Below are positions 32,138 through 39,840 of a stretch of 41,213 nucleotides of DNA, piece by piece; positions within the stretch are counted from its first letter, which is position 1; each line of letters begins with the position of its first letter. The notes beneath the pieces are model-generated. The model was not told the DNA's origin, ran no database searches, and worked only from the letters and a program-made list of their open reading frames with translations. Made by a program: the position numbers and the translations under genes. The DNA is from a virus. The stretch covers positions 1-41,213 of IMG/VR virus record IMGVR_UViG_3300036104_000012; one strand, 5' to 3'.

Positions 32138-32509
32138 ATGCGGGCAGCTATCCTGATGGCTTGTAGTTTGGTGTTGGCCTCCTGCGGCACCTCGACCTCC
32201 CTGATCACGCGACCGCCTGAAGGCTACGAAGCGCTTCGCTTTTTGCAGACTGTGCAGATGCGCGGTCTGCTCGGCATGACCTGGGAATTCCCTGCCGGCT
32301 CGACCTGGGTGAATGACCGGGTGCGCGAGAACGATGGCGCACGGCTGTGGTGCGGCGCCTATCGCCTCGGAAGCTACGCGCAGGCCGGAATGGAACAGTC
32401 CTGCATGGTGTTCGACGGCCGCGTGGTCGGCGTCACCATCGCTTCCAACCCGGTGGTCTTCACTCACGAACTGCCCGAAGGCAGCTTCGAGATGACCAGG
32501 CTGCGGTGA
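32138..32509 (+). CDS. Moron: small lipoprotein
   Basis: The 123-aa product has a lipoprotein signal: MRAAILMACSLVLASC with lipobox L13-A-S-C16, and a strong GGGGGAG RBS before ATG 32138 (an upstream in-frame ATG at 32090 is rejected for that reason). The mature part is small and beta-like (LLGMTWEFPAGSTWVN, LWCGAYRLG, MVFDGRVVGVTI) with two Cys that could form a disulfide. It runs opposite to surrounding phage genes. Phage-encoded lipoproteins often block superinfection or alter the cell surface; that role is inferred here. I recognise no family. Confidence 0.7.
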   Translation: MRAAILMACSLVLASCGTSTSLITRPPEGYEALRFLQTVQMRGLLGMTWEFPAGSTWVNDRVRENDGARLWCGAYRLGSYAQAGMEQSCMVFDGRVVGVTIASNPVVFTHELPEGSFEMTRLR

Positions 32510-32521
32510 GAGGCAGTTGCG

Positions 32522-33100
32522 ATGATGACGGAACAAGAGCGCAGACGCGCTTCCTGGCATGATGGCTTCAATCGAGCGATCGGACGCACGACAATTGCGG
32601 AGGCGATTGCCAGAGATCTGGCCTCGAACCTTTTTGACGAGGGCTTTTCGAAGCGGGCTCAACAGATCCTGCGGAGCACACTGCTTTTCCGGCATGAGTG
32701 GGGTTGGCCAGAGCTCGATGAATGGGCTGGCCGGTTTAGCGCATCTCGAAGGTGGCCTGAGATATGGAAGAACTACGCCGACGCATACCGGGCGGCCGAC
32801 GACAACGAAAAACGGAGCGAGCGCATCGCGCTCCTCCATCATTACCTGCTGTTCGCAGCCAGCAACGCGCAGCTCCTTGCCGACTTTCTCGCCGGGCAGC
32901 AAAGCGGCTGGTCGCAGCGCCGACTGGAGCTCAGATGCACCGAAGATCGGAGTGGAGCGATCGAAAAGTCGATCGCTAAGACCTTCCAGAAACTTATCGC
33001 GGCCGGCGATTATTCGCAGCTTCCGCCGTTCTTTCCGGGAGATAGAACGTCCCTTGTCTCCATTCGGATCGGCGGGCCTCACGAACGGCCCTCCCAATAA
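32522..33100 (+). CDS. Moron: helical protein paired with lipoprotein
   Basis: The 192-aa soluble protein begins MMTEQERRRASWHDGFNRAIG with GAGAGGCAG ahead of its ATG, 12 bases after the lipoprotein stop, so the two form an operon. It is mainly helical and rich in Trp and Arg (WGWPELDEWAGRF, RWPEIWKNYADAYRAAD). There is no signal peptide and no recognised domain. Third-position GC is visibly lower than in nearby phage genes, a sign of separate origin. It converges with the replication-like gene and overlaps it by 22 bases. Defence or superinfection immunity are possible roles but unproven. Confidence 0.65.
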   Translation: MMTEQERRRASWHDGFNRAIGRTTIAEAIARDLASNLFDEGFSKRAQQILRSTLLFRHEWGWPELDEWAGRFSASRRWPEIWKNYADAYRAADDNEKRSERIALLHHYLLFAASNAQLLADFLAGQQSGWSQRRLELRCTEDRSGAIEKSIAKTFQKLIAAGDYSQLPPFFPGDRTSLVSIRIGGPHERPSQ

Positions 33101-33621
33101 ATCCGAGAGCAACCCAGAGCCGCCTTGAGCGGCTCGGAATACCGCTCGCGCACATGGTCACGATGAAAGGCCGAGGGCGCGCGCAACGTGGCGTTGAGCG
33201 GCCGGCCTTCGCCATCCGTCACGCCGCCCACGCACACCAGCGGCGCAATCCACTGCGCGAAGCCGGCGGGCGTAATCCAGCCCCGGAATGCAGGCCACCA
33301 GGGGTGCGCGGGCTCGACCATTTTGCTGGTCTCGGGAAGATGGTTCGCCGTCGCCGGCGCCAGGTAGTCCTCGAACCGCCGCTGCGCCAGGAAGGTGCGG
33401 GCGTGGACGATGAACTCCTCCTTCACACCCTTCGCCCGGCATTCGGCAGCATAGGCACCAGCAGCAGCCACAAGCTGCTTCGGCGTCGCACCCGCCTTCA
33501 CCGCGGCGGCAAACGCCGCCTCGGCGAGGGCGCGCGGGTTCGGCCGGCGTGGCGGATAGGCCGCCCAGAATTCGGCGAAGGCCGGCGCCAGCTCGGCCGG
33601 CAGGGTGACGCCGCGCCTCAC
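33079..33621 (-). CDS. Replication-like protein with DnaA domain I-like C-terminus
   Basis: The 180-aa protein starts at a GTG that overlaps the upstream stop (GTGA). Residues about 12-88 (FAEFWAAYPPRRPNPRALAEAAF... HARTFLAQRRFEDYL) match the C-terminal part common in phage replication-initiator proteins. Residues about 107-175 (PWWPAFRGWITPAGFAQWIAPL, LRAPSAFHRDHVRERY) follow the pattern of DnaA domain I, which contacts DnaB helicase. I infer recruitment of host replication proteins to phage DNA. An ATG deeper in frame would lose the N-terminal domain and an upstream extension is Arg-rich shadow. Confidence 0.65.
   Translation of the reverse strand: MRRGVTLPAELAPAFAEFWAAYPPRRPNPRALAEAAFAAAVKAGATPKQLVAAAGAYAAECRAKGVKEEFIVHARTFLAQRRFEDYLAPATANHLPETSKMVEPAHPWWPAFRGWITPAGFAQWIAPLVCVGGVTDGEGRPLNATLRAPSAFHRDHVRERYSEPLKAALGCSRIYWEGRS
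33117..33135 (+). terminator. Hairpin after moron pair (weak terminator candidate)
   Basis: GAGCCGC and GCGGCTC make a perfect 7-bp stem with a 5-nt loop, 17 bases past the stop of the plus-strand gene. It has no T-tract and lies within the coding region of the convergent gene, so termination there is uncertain. Confidence 0.25.
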
Positions 33622-33842
33622 CGCCCAGCCCTCCGCGCCACAACCGGCGGGGCCGCGCGCAGGCCCACATCGATGCAGGCTACGGCGTGCCACAGCCGGT
33701 CCGGCCGCATGGCGGCGCCGGCCAGCGCCAGCGCCTCCTCGCAGGTCTCGCCCCGCACCTCGCGCGCCACGCAGGCCATGGCCGCGCCCTCGGCGGCGGG
33801 CGGCGTGCAGAGATAGACCAGCAGCAGCATAGCAGGGGTCAT
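33618..33842 (-). CDS. Small exported protein with four cysteines
   Basis: The 74-aa product begins MTPAMLLLVYLCTPPAAEGAA, which reads as a cleavable signal peptide, and keeps cysteines at about 24, 34 and 56 besides one at 12. The mature protein would be about 55 residues (REVRGETCEEALALAGAAM). The function is unknown. It is coupled by four-base overlaps on both sides (ATGA, GTGA). An early phage gene with an exported product is notable. Confidence 0.6.
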   Translation of the reverse strand: MTPAMLLLVYLCTPPAAEGAAMACVAREVRGETCEEALALAGAAMRPDRLWHAVACIDVGLRAAPPVVARRAGR

Positions 33843-34015
33843 ACCCGCTTCTCCTCGGCCATCGCCGCCAGCCGCCGCCGGACCTCCTCGTCGATCTGCG
33901 CACCGATGACGATGACGGCCAGGTCGCATTCCTGCTCCCGGGGCCTGCCGCGTCGCCCGGCGTCATAGGTCTCGCGGATCCGGCGCAGCAGGTATTGCTC
34001 CAGCTCGGGGCTCAT
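33839..34015 (-). CDS. Small helical early protein
   Basis: The 58-aa protein MSPELEQYLLRRIRETYDAG... is helical and charged, ending RRLAAMAEEKRV. It has ATGA overlaps with both neighbours, which fix the start at 34015. There is no membrane segment or motif. The function is unknown. Confidence 0.65.
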   Translation of the reverse strand: MSPELEQYLLRRIRETYDAGRRGRPREQECDLAVIVIGAQIDEEVRRRLAAMAEEKRV

Positions 34016-34554
34016 GCCCGCACATCCCGCAGGGATGTCGCGACGGCCGCCTTCTGCTCTGCGTCCACCTCGGCGCAGACGGTTTGGGCGTACTGCAGCG
34101 GCCAGCCGTACTCCGCGGAGATCCACCTCGCCCGCTTCCCGTCCCGGATGTGCTGCCGCACCTCGGCCAGGTCCCCAGGGAAAGGCTCGAAACGGTCCGC
34201 CACCACTGAATGCGCCACCACCGGCGATGGCGGCGCCGGTGCCGCCTTGTCCGCCCCAGTGTCCGGCGGCGGCTCGGCCTGCGCTCGCGCCGCCCGGCGC
34301 GCCTCGGCATGGCGCTTCTGTGTCTCGCTGCGCTTGCGGTTCGCCTCAGCCTTTCTGGCATCCAGGGTCGCCGCATCGCGCAGTATGGCGCGCAGCACCG
34401 GCGGCTCCGGCCGTGGCGCGGGCGGCATCTCGGCCTCCCGCGCCTTCTCCGCGGCCATTGCCGCGGCCAGGGCGGCCTGAAACTCCGTGGTCTTGATGGC
34501 CGACAGCATTACGTCCCGGAAGGCGCGCCGCACCGCGCGGTCCAGCGCGCTCAT
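34012..34554 (-). CDS. Charged helical early protein, unknown
   Basis: The 180-aa protein is strongly helical. Its N-terminal part (LDRAVRRAFRDVMLSAIKTTEFQAALAAAMAAEKAR) is followed by an Arg/Ala/Glu-rich segment (about 60-95) suited to a coiled coil, a Pro-rich linker and a folded end (DGKRARWISAEYGWPLQYAQTVCAEVDAEQ). The C-terminus has a possible helix-turn-helix feel (ISAEYGWPLQYAQTV). I cannot place it in a family. Overlaps of four bases with both neighbours show it is co-translated. Confidence 0.6.
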   Translation of the reverse strand: MSALDRAVRRAFRDVMLSAIKTTEFQAALAAAMAAEKAREAEMPPAPRPEPPVLRAILRDAATLDARKAEANRKRSETQKRHAEARRAARAQAEPPPDTGADKAAPAPPSPVVAHSVVADRFEPFPGDLAEVRQHIRDGKRARWISAEYGWPLQYAQTVCAEVDAEQKAAVATSLRDVRA

Positions 34555-34922
34555 CGCACCACCTTCGTGAACACCAGGCGGAACGGCGCATCACCCACGC
34601 CGGCGCGGCGCCGGTTTGCCTCTTCCAGCGCCTCGGCATGGGTCAGCAGCGCCACGCGGTCCTCGGCCGCCAGCCGTGTCGCGCCGCAGGCATAGAGGTT
34701 CATGGCCAGCCAGGCCCGCACCTGCTTGGGCGTGGCGAGGATCGGCGCCTCAATGCGCGGCGGCGGGGGCCGCACGGGCGCCGGCGGCGGCGGCGGGGCG
34801 CTCGGCGCAGGCTTCGGCCGCGCCTCGTAATGCGCCAGCGCCCATAGCCGCTTGCGCTCCCGTGCGCGCTCCAGGCTGGCCTGGCGCTCGGCCTCATTGC
34901 GCGGGCGCTGGCCTGGCCGCAG
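34551..34922 (-). CDS. Possible separate gene: Pro-rich protein downstream of gam
   Basis: The C-terminal part of the 436-codon ORF reads as an independent protein: basic helix (ERQASLERARERKRLWALAHYEA), Pro-rich linker, and a helical domain (ATPKQVRAWLAMNLYACGATRL, LLTHAEALEEANRRRAGVG). No ATG, GTG or TTG is available after gam in this frame; a CTG at 34922 has GAGG eight bases ahead. It is coupled to the next gene by ATGA. I cannot decide between a CTG start and synthesis as part of the long ORF. Confidence 0.4.
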   Translation of the reverse strand: MRPGQRPRNEAERQASLERARERKRLWALAHYEARPKPAPSAPPPPPAPVRPPPPRIEAPILATPKQVRAWLAMNLYACGATRLAAEDRVALLTHAEALEEANRRRAGVGDAPFRLVFTKVVR

Positions 34923-35861
34923 CTGTCGAACCTCGGCTACGCCGCCAGCTCCACCACCAGCGGCTCCGCCAGGAATTCCTCCCCGGCACTGCCGATCGTC
35001 ACCCCGGGGATGGTCGCCGCCTCCGCCGGCGCCGCCAGCAGGGCCTCCTTGTTCACCTCGTGCTTCGTGCGCAGGAACTGGTCCTTGCCCATCGCCCGCA
35101 GAGTCTCGATCACCGCCGCCACATCCCGCAGCCGCACGCTGGGTGGCCGCAAGCGCCAGAGCAGTTCCCCGGTGGAGAGCTTCACGGTCTTGTGCCGTCC
35201 CCCATCCGTCAGTGCCGCGCGGTTCGCCTCGGCATAGAGCTGCAGGCCGCGCAGCAGCTGCTCCGCCTCGGCCACCAGCGGCTTCGCGGCCGTCTCCGCC
35301 GCCTCCTTCATCGCCGCCACGCCCTCCTCCAGCGCTGCGGCCGAAACCGCCAGATCCCGCCGGATGGCACCCAGCCGGGCCAGCATTACCTCGGCCTCCG
35401 CCCTGTCCGCCGGCGCGCGCGCCGTCTCCGCCGGGCGCCTGAGCTTGCTCTTGGTCATGGATAAATGGCTCCTGAGGTTCGAATTTACCGGCCCCGCCGG
35501 TGGGTTGGGTCTGGGTGCTGAGGCGCCAGGCCTCGATGATGCCGGCCACGCGGCGTGCGAAACCCGGGTCGGTCAGCAGCCGCTGCCGCACCAGGTCGGT
35601 GCCGTGGATGACGGTGCTGTGGTCCAGCCCCAGCACCCGGCCGATCTGCGGGTAGCTCATGATCGTGTGGTGGCGGGCGATGTACATCACCACCTGGCGC
35701 ATCAGCGCGATGGGCTGCCGGCGCTCGCGGCGCAGCAACACCTCGGGCTCGACATCGAAGCCCGCGGCGGTGGCGCGCAGGATCCGGCGCATCCATGGCG
35801 GCGGCAGTGGGCTGGCGGGCGGCGGCGCGGCCGGCACAGCGTTATGGAACTGCAGCTCCAT
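34551..35861 (-). CDS. ORF with DnaA domain IV-like N-terminus, open through gam
   Basis: Starting at the ATG that overlaps the MuB stop (TGATG), the frame is open for 436 codons. Residues about 25-112 match DnaA domain IV: ILRATAAGFDVEPEVLLRRERRQP, RHHTIMSYPQIGRVLG and the signature LGLDHSTVIHG (77-87), which in DnaA binds DnaA boxes. Residues about 135-308 overlap gam in another frame and are Gly-rich, probably not a normal fold. The last ~120 residues look protein-like again. With no stop codon in between, a ribosome starting here must make the whole chain unless it frameshifts. It could equally be two genes whose separating stop is lost. Confidence 0.6.
   Translation of the reverse strand: MELQFHNAVPAAPPPASPLPPPWMRRILRATAAGFDVEPEVLLRRERRQPIALMRQVVMYIARHHTIMSYPQIGRVLGLDHSTVIHGTDLVRQRLLTDPGFARRVAGIIEAWRLSTQTQPTGGAGKFEPQEPFIHDQEQAQAPGGDGARAGGQGGGRGNAGPAGCHPAGSGGFGRSAGGGRGGDEGGGGDGREAAGGRGGAAAARPAALCRGEPRGTDGWGTAQDREALHRGTALALAATQRAAAGCGGGDRDSAGDGQGPVPAHEARGEQGGPAGGAGGGGDHPRGDDRQCRGGIPGGAAGGGAGGVAEVRQLRPGQRPRNEAERQASLERARERKRLWALAHYEARPKPAPSAPPPPPAPVRPPPPRIEAPILATPKQVRAWLAMNLYACGATRLAAEDRVALLTHAEALEEANRRRAGVGDAPFRLVFTKVVR
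34937..35458 (-). CDS. gam: Host-nuclease inhibitor Gam
   Basis: The 173-aa protein matches Mu Gam: a long coiled-coil pair in the N-terminal half (VMLARLGAIRRDLAVSAAALEEGVAAMKEAAE), then LSTGELLWRLRPPSVRLRDVAAVIE and FLRTKHEVNKEALL, and a C-terminal GVTIGSAGEEFLAEPL. Gam is a Ku-like dimer that binds DNA ends and shields linear phage DNA from exonucleases. It has a strong AGGAG RBS and starts inside the long DnaA-like ORF in another frame. The symbol is by family similarity. Confidence 0.9.
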   Translation of the reverse strand: MTKSKLRRPAETARAPADRAEAEVMLARLGAIRRDLAVSAAALEEGVAAMKEAAETAAKPLVAEAEQLLRGLQLYAEANRAALTDGGRHKTVKLSTGELLWRLRPPSVRLRDVAAVIETLRAMGKDQFLRTKHEVNKEALLAAPAEAATIPGVTIGSAGEEFLAEPLVVELAA

Positions 35862-36871
35862 CAGGCGGCCTCCTCTTCGCGGAGGCTGCGGTCGGCCAGG
35901 TCAATATGCCGGGTGTTCAGCGGCACCTGGTCCCGCGCGGCGACCAGCTGGGCCAGGCGCAGCGTCTTCGTCATGGCGCGCAGCGCGCCGGGCCGGCGCG
36001 AGATGCCGACGAGCATGTCCCGCACATCCTCGTCATCGATCTCGGAGGCGTTGAGCAGTGCCGCCGCATCCCCGGCGCGGGTGCTCTTGCGGGTCAGCCG
36101 CCGCCCGACGCGGGAGGAGAGCTGCGCGAATTCCGGGCGCGGCGTGGTGCCATTGCCGCCGCGCATCCGCCCCAGCACCGCCTCATTGCCCAGGAGCACC
36201 ACGCCCACCTGCGCCTGGTCATGCAGGCTGCGCAGCTCATCCAGGGCGTCTGGCTTCAGGTGCTGCGCCTCATCGACGATCAGCAGGCCATTGGTGCCGC
36301 GCAGCTTCTGCACCATGACGTGGTGCATCGCATGAAGAGCCATGCGGTTGGTCAGCCCCATCGCCCGGGCGAACTCATCCTGCACCGCCCGCGGCACAGT
36401 GACGGTGGGCGAGCAGGTGATCTTCCACACCCCCAGCGTGCTGCGGGCATAGTGGCAGGCGGCCGATGTCTTGCCGATGCCCGGCGCGCCGGTGATGACG
36501 GCGAAATCCGGCAGGTGCTGCGCATGGGCGAAGATTTCCAGGAACTCGTTCGCGCTGGGTGTCAGGGTGAAGGCGGGGGCGGGCGGTGCCACAGCGCGCA
36601 CCTTCTCCCGGTCCGCCCGCTGCTGCAGGCCGCTGCGCACCAGCACGGCCTGCAAGTCGTTCCGGCCGGCATATTTGCCGGACAGCCAGGCCGCGAAGGT
36701 CACCGGTTTGACGTTCAGCTCGGCCGCCAGCCTGGCGCCGCTCATGTTGCTGGCCTTCAGGATCGCGCGGCATTCCTGCCGCAGCGCCTCGATCTCGTGG
36801 TCCTGCATCTGGACGGGCGCGGCGATGCGCCCTCCTGGTCCATTTTCGGTTGCGGTGCTGTCGGATGGCAT
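35861..36871 (-). CDS. Transposition ATPase MuB
   Basis: The 336-aa AAA+ protein has an N-terminal helix-turn-helix (MSGARLAAELNVKPVTFAAWLSG, about residues 43-65), Walker A GAPGIGKT (128-135) and Walker B LLIVDEAQHL (196-205), and a C-terminal helical domain. MuB binds target DNA with ATP, delivers it to the MuA transpososome and enforces target immunity. It follows the transposase gene after 67 bp and is coupled to the DnaA-like ORF by TGATG. All key ATPase residues are present. Confidence 0.9.
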   Translation of the reverse strand: MPSDSTATENGPGGRIAAPVQMQDHEIEALRQECRAILKASNMSGARLAAELNVKPVTFAAWLSGKYAGRNDLQAVLVRSGLQQRADREKVRAVAPPAPAFTLTPSANEFLEIFAHAQHLPDFAVITGAPGIGKTSAACHYARSTLGVWKITCSPTVTVPRAVQDEFARAMGLTNRMALHAMHHVMVQKLRGTNGLLIVDEAQHLKPDALDELRSLHDQAQVGVVLLGNEAVLGRMRGGNGTTPRPEFAQLSSRVGRRLTRKSTRAGDAAALLNASEIDDEDVRDMLVGISRRPGALRAMTKTLRLAQLVAARDQVPLNTRHIDLADRSLREEEAA

Positions 36872-36902
36872 TTATCTCTTGTCCTCTCGTGGTTGATATC
36901 CG

Positions 36903-36930
36903 CCCCCGTCGCGCTCCAACGCGGCGGGGG
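36903..36930 (-). promoter_or_regulatory. Stem-loop between transposase and MuB genes
   Basis: CCCCCGTCGCG (36903-36913) pairs with CGCGGCGGGGG (36920-36930) at 10 of 11 positions over a 6-nt loop. On the plus strand it is followed by GTTTTCG, so it may weakly stop rightward transcripts. On the minus strand it lies in the mRNA between two genes and may tune MuB expression or protect an end. Confidence 0.4.
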
Positions 36931-36938
36931 GTTTTCGT

Positions 36939-38888
36939 TCAGGCCTCGCCGCCCTCGATCACCCGCGGCGTCCAGCCCGCCGGCCAGATGCCGGCCAGCG
37001 CGCTGGGCGCGTCCTCGATGTCCTGGCTGGACTGGGGTTGGGGCTTGGGCACCGCATTGCCGGTGAAGATCTGGAAGACCGCGGGCTGCGGGATCTCGGG
37101 CTCCGGCAGCTTCGGCATGGACTTCGCCAGCTGGCCTGCGCTCATCCGGCCGATCGTCTCGGCGAGGCCGCGCTCGAGCCGCAGCAGGCCCTTCTTCAGG
37201 CGAGCATGTTCCTGGGCTCCGGCCACATCGTTGAAGCCCACCGGCGCGAAGACCGGCGCCTCGCCGAGGTGCTTGCCGTCCAGCGAATAAACCTGCAGCG
37301 GCTCATGCAGCCGCTCGGGGTCGAAGCGCACGGTCAGGCGCTGGCCCATGTGCCGGGTCAGGAACTGCGCGTAATACTCGTTGCCGAAGATGACGATCTT
37401 GCCGTCCTGTCGCCGCGCCCGGATGCCCTCGGCGGCCAGCAACCACAGCCGGCGCTGCTCCACCGTGGGGCGTTTCACCGTGGCGGCCTGGAAACTCTCG
37501 GCGAAGACCTCATCGAAGCTGCGGCCGCGGCACACCGGCGATTGCCGGCCGGGCCGGGCATTGTGCTGGATGATCCCCTGCCGGACCACGGCCAGAAATT
37601 CGTCCAGCTTCACCGCGCGCTGGCCGTAATTCGCCGGCTTGTTCATCGGCGAATTGCCGGCATAGGCGCCATCAAAGGCGGGGTGCCGCGCCACGTGGCT
37701 CGCCATGTCGCGGAAGGCGCGCTCGATGGGCTTGGCCTGGCCGTGATAGGGCGTGGTGAAATGCACCTGCACGCCCAGCGCGGTCATCAGCCCCTCGGGC
37801 TCATCATCGCGGATGGTGAAGCGGTAGCGGTTCTTCTGCCCGCCGGTGATGCGCTTGGAGGCGAATTCCCGGCCATTATCCATCCAGCAGTGCTGGGGAA
37901 TGCCGTAGTTTTCGACCACATCGCCGAAGGCCAGCCGCACCTCATGCCAGGACGGCGTTTTGGAGAGCCGCCAGGCCAGCACCTTGCCGCTGTAGAGATC
38001 CTGATAGGCCACCATCTCGGGCCGGGAGACCGTGCCATCCGGCCATTCCACGAAGACATCCCAGGTGTGGAAGTCGGTGTTCACCGCCTCCAGCGCCTTG
38101 AAGACCGACTTGTCGCGCCGCTGCGCCGGCAGGCGGCGCTTCAGCGCCTCCTCACCCTCCCGCCGCAGGATGCGCGTGGTCTCCGGCAGGGCCATGATGC
38201 GCGCGCGCAGCGTCTGGTCGGAGGGCAGCGTCCAACCCTCTTCGCGGGCCTTCAGCCGCGTCTGATCCAGGCACCAGGAGAGGCTGGTCCGGCTCTGCTT
38301 GAGGTAGAGGCTGGACAGGAACTCCCAGGCCCGCTCATCGCATTCCGCCTGCGGCCGGCCGCCGCCATGGCCCGGCGCCAGGTGCGGCAACCAATGCTCG
38401 CGCGGCAGGTCGCGCACCAGGCTGTCCCAGATCTGCAGGGTGGAGATGCCGATACCGCGGGAGCGGGCGACGGCGCACAGCGCCTCGGTCTTGCCGATGC
38501 CGCTGTCGGTCAGCGCATAGATCGCGGTGACGGCCGCCAGGCGCTCCTGCGCGCGGGCCTTGGTCTTGTCGGTCTGCCGGTCGAACCAGGCCCAGCGTTC
38601 ACTGGCCGGCGGGGTACCGCTCGCCACAGGCGTGGCATTGGCCGAGGCCGCGAGCAGCAGATGCGCCTGCTGGTGGGAGGTGAGGGCGCAGCGGTGGTAC
38701 TCGACGCCGCCGCCCCGCCCCTCGCGGTTGCGCCAGATCAGGTTTTCCCGCTCCGGCGCGTTCCAGCCATAGGTTTCGGCGTGCGCACGGACACCGCGGG
38801 CTGTCGCCGGCAGGCCCGGGACGCGCAGCGCCGCCAGCTCGGCTGCGCTCAGCCATTCGCTGCTGTCATAGGGCTGCGTGTCGGGCAT
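36939..38888 (-). CDS. DDE transposase MuA
   Basis: The 649-aa protein (Mu: 663) catalyses cleavage and strand transfer for integration and replicative transposition. ATG 38888 overlaps the upstream stop (TGATG), and the protein starts MPDTQPYDSSEWLSAAELAA. Domains: N-terminal Mu-type DNA-binding (about 10-80), end-binding helical domains, catalytic RNase H-like core with D272 (AVNTDFHTWD), D337 (CWMDNGREF) and E389 (KPIERAFRD), a beta-barrel (about 490-560) and a C-terminal MuB-interacting tail. The DDE spacing (65 and 52 residues) is close to Mu (D269, D336, E392). The enzyme looks intact. Its binding sites are presumably the repeats at 4007-4044. Confidence 0.95.
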   Translation of the reverse strand: MPDTQPYDSSEWLSAAELAALRVPGLPATARGVRAHAETYGWNAPERENLIWRNREGRGGGVEYHRCALTSHQQAHLLLAASANATPVASGTPPASERWAWFDRQTDKTKARAQERLAAVTAIYALTDSGIGKTEALCAVARSRGIGISTLQIWDSLVRDLPREHWLPHLAPGHGGGRPQAECDERAWEFLSSLYLKQSRTSLSWCLDQTRLKAREEGWTLPSDQTLRARIMALPETTRILRREGEEALKRRLPAQRRDKSVFKALEAVNTDFHTWDVFVEWPDGTVSRPEMVAYQDLYSGKVLAWRLSKTPSWHEVRLAFGDVVENYGIPQHCWMDNGREFASKRITGGQKNRYRFTIRDDEPEGLMTALGVQVHFTTPYHGQAKPIERAFRDMASHVARHPAFDGAYAGNSPMNKPANYGQRAVKLDEFLAVVRQGIIQHNARPGRQSPVCRGRSFDEVFAESFQAATVKRPTVEQRRLWLLAAEGIRARRQDGKIVIFGNEYYAQFLTRHMGQRLTVRFDPERLHEPLQVYSLDGKHLGEAPVFAPVGFNDVAGAQEHARLKKGLLRLERGLAETIGRMSAGQLAKSMPKLPEPEIPQPAVFQIFTGNAVPKPQPQSSQDIEDAPSALAGIWPAGWTPRVIEGGEA

Positions 38889-39352
38889 CACAGGCCTCCC
38901 TTGGCGCGGGCTTCGCGCCGCTTTGCCTCGTGCATGCCCTTGAGCTCGGCGATGCGCTCGCTCACCAGCGCCATCTCGATCAGCGGCAGGTGCTTCCGCT
39001 CGATCACCGCCAGCCCGAAGGGCTCGGCCAGCAACTCCAGCAGCCGCTGGTCGCCGGTGGCGTGCATCAGGGCGAGGAAGCGCGGCAGGGAGATCGTGTG
39101 ATCGTCGCGCGCCGCGCTGGCGTATGAATTCAGCATGGGCAGGCTGATCTTCTGGCCGAGATAGGCGCTCATCCGCGCCGCGATCTCGTCGCGCGGCACC
39201 TTGCATTCCTGCATGGCCACGGAGACCGCGCGGGCGATCCGCGCCGCGAAGGTGGCGCCCCGCACCATATCGGGTGGGAAGGCGCGCACCACCTCGGGCT
39301 GCTGCCAGGCCAGGAGGTCCATCTGGTCGGGATGAGCGGCACGCGGCGGCAT
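38888..39352 (-). CDS. CII-like regulatory/DNA-binding protein
   Basis: The 154-aa protein, from MPPRAAHPDQMDLLAW, has a helical DNA-binding look: MQECKVPRDEIAARMSAYLGQKISLPMLNSYAS reads as a helix-turn-helix, and HTISLPRFLALMHATGDQRLLELLAEPFGL matches the pattern of phage CII/CP76 regulators. The C-terminus is a charged helix. Sited directly upstream of the transposase with TGATG links at both ends, it probably works with transposition or early control. The start at 39352 is fixed by the coupling. Confidence 0.65.
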   Translation of the reverse strand: MPPRAAHPDQMDLLAWQQPEVVRAFPPDMVRGATFAARIARAVSVAMQECKVPRDEIAARMSAYLGQKISLPMLNSYASAARDDHTISLPRFLALMHATGDQRLLELLAEPFGLAVIERKHLPLIEMALVSERIAELKGMHEAKRREARAKGGL

Positions 39353-39840
39353 CAGGCGGCGCTCTCCATCGGCCGCCAGGCGATCAGCGTCATAGGCAGC
39401 CGCCACAACCCGGCCTCGGACGGCGCATCGAAGAACGCGCGCATCTCCGCGGTGCTCGCGAAGCCATCCGTGCGGGCGAATTCCTCCATCTCATCGGCTG
39501 CAAGTGGCCGCCCGCTTCTGATCAACCGATGGATGATCGGCGCGGCCATCTCAGGCGCCTCCCAAGAGGCCTGGCCCATCTCGCTTCGAAGGCTAAACGG
39601 GTGTTCGCTCCCCACGAGTACGGTGACAGAAATGACGTGGGTGGCGATGGCGCGCCCGATGAGCCGACAATGCTTGGTTCGCATGGCAGTGTAGAGCTGC
39701 AAGGCATCATCCAGCCGCGCGTGGCCACGTTGACGTGGCAGGCGGAGGGTGTGGCGCTTCATGCCGGGCAGCCACGGACCTGGCTCCAGCCCTGCCTGCA
39801 CCCGGCCCACGAAGCGTTTCTGGAAGCTGTAGGCGACCAT
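39352..39840 (-). CDS. ASCH/PUA-like domain protein
   Basis: The 162-aa protein begins MVAYSFQKRFVGRVQAG and has KRHTLRLPRQRGHARLDDALQLYTAMRTKHCRLIGRA, a pattern of ASCH-type domains that occur in many alphaproteobacterial phages. ASCH folds are related to PUA and are expected to bind RNA or modified nucleotides. The function in this phage is unknown. TGATG overlaps join it to both neighbours. Confidence 0.65.
   Translation of the reverse strand: MVAYSFQKRFVGRVQAGLEPGPWLPGMKRHTLRLPRQRGHARLDDALQLYTAMRTKHCRLIGRAIATHVISVTVLVGSEHPFSLRSEMGQASWEAPEMAAPIIHRLIRSGRPLAADEMEEFARTDGFASTAEMRAFFDAPSEAGLWRLPMTLIAWRPMESAA

Noticed and set aside
32036-33112. 358-codon minus-strand ORF across the moron pair
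   Set aside because: The plus-strand genes have RBSs, a lipobox and protein-like composition, while this ORF has none and lacks coupling to neighbours.
37038-39101. 687-codon plus-strand ORF opposite the transposase
   Set aside because: Shadow of the MuA gene, whose DDE residues and domains are complete.
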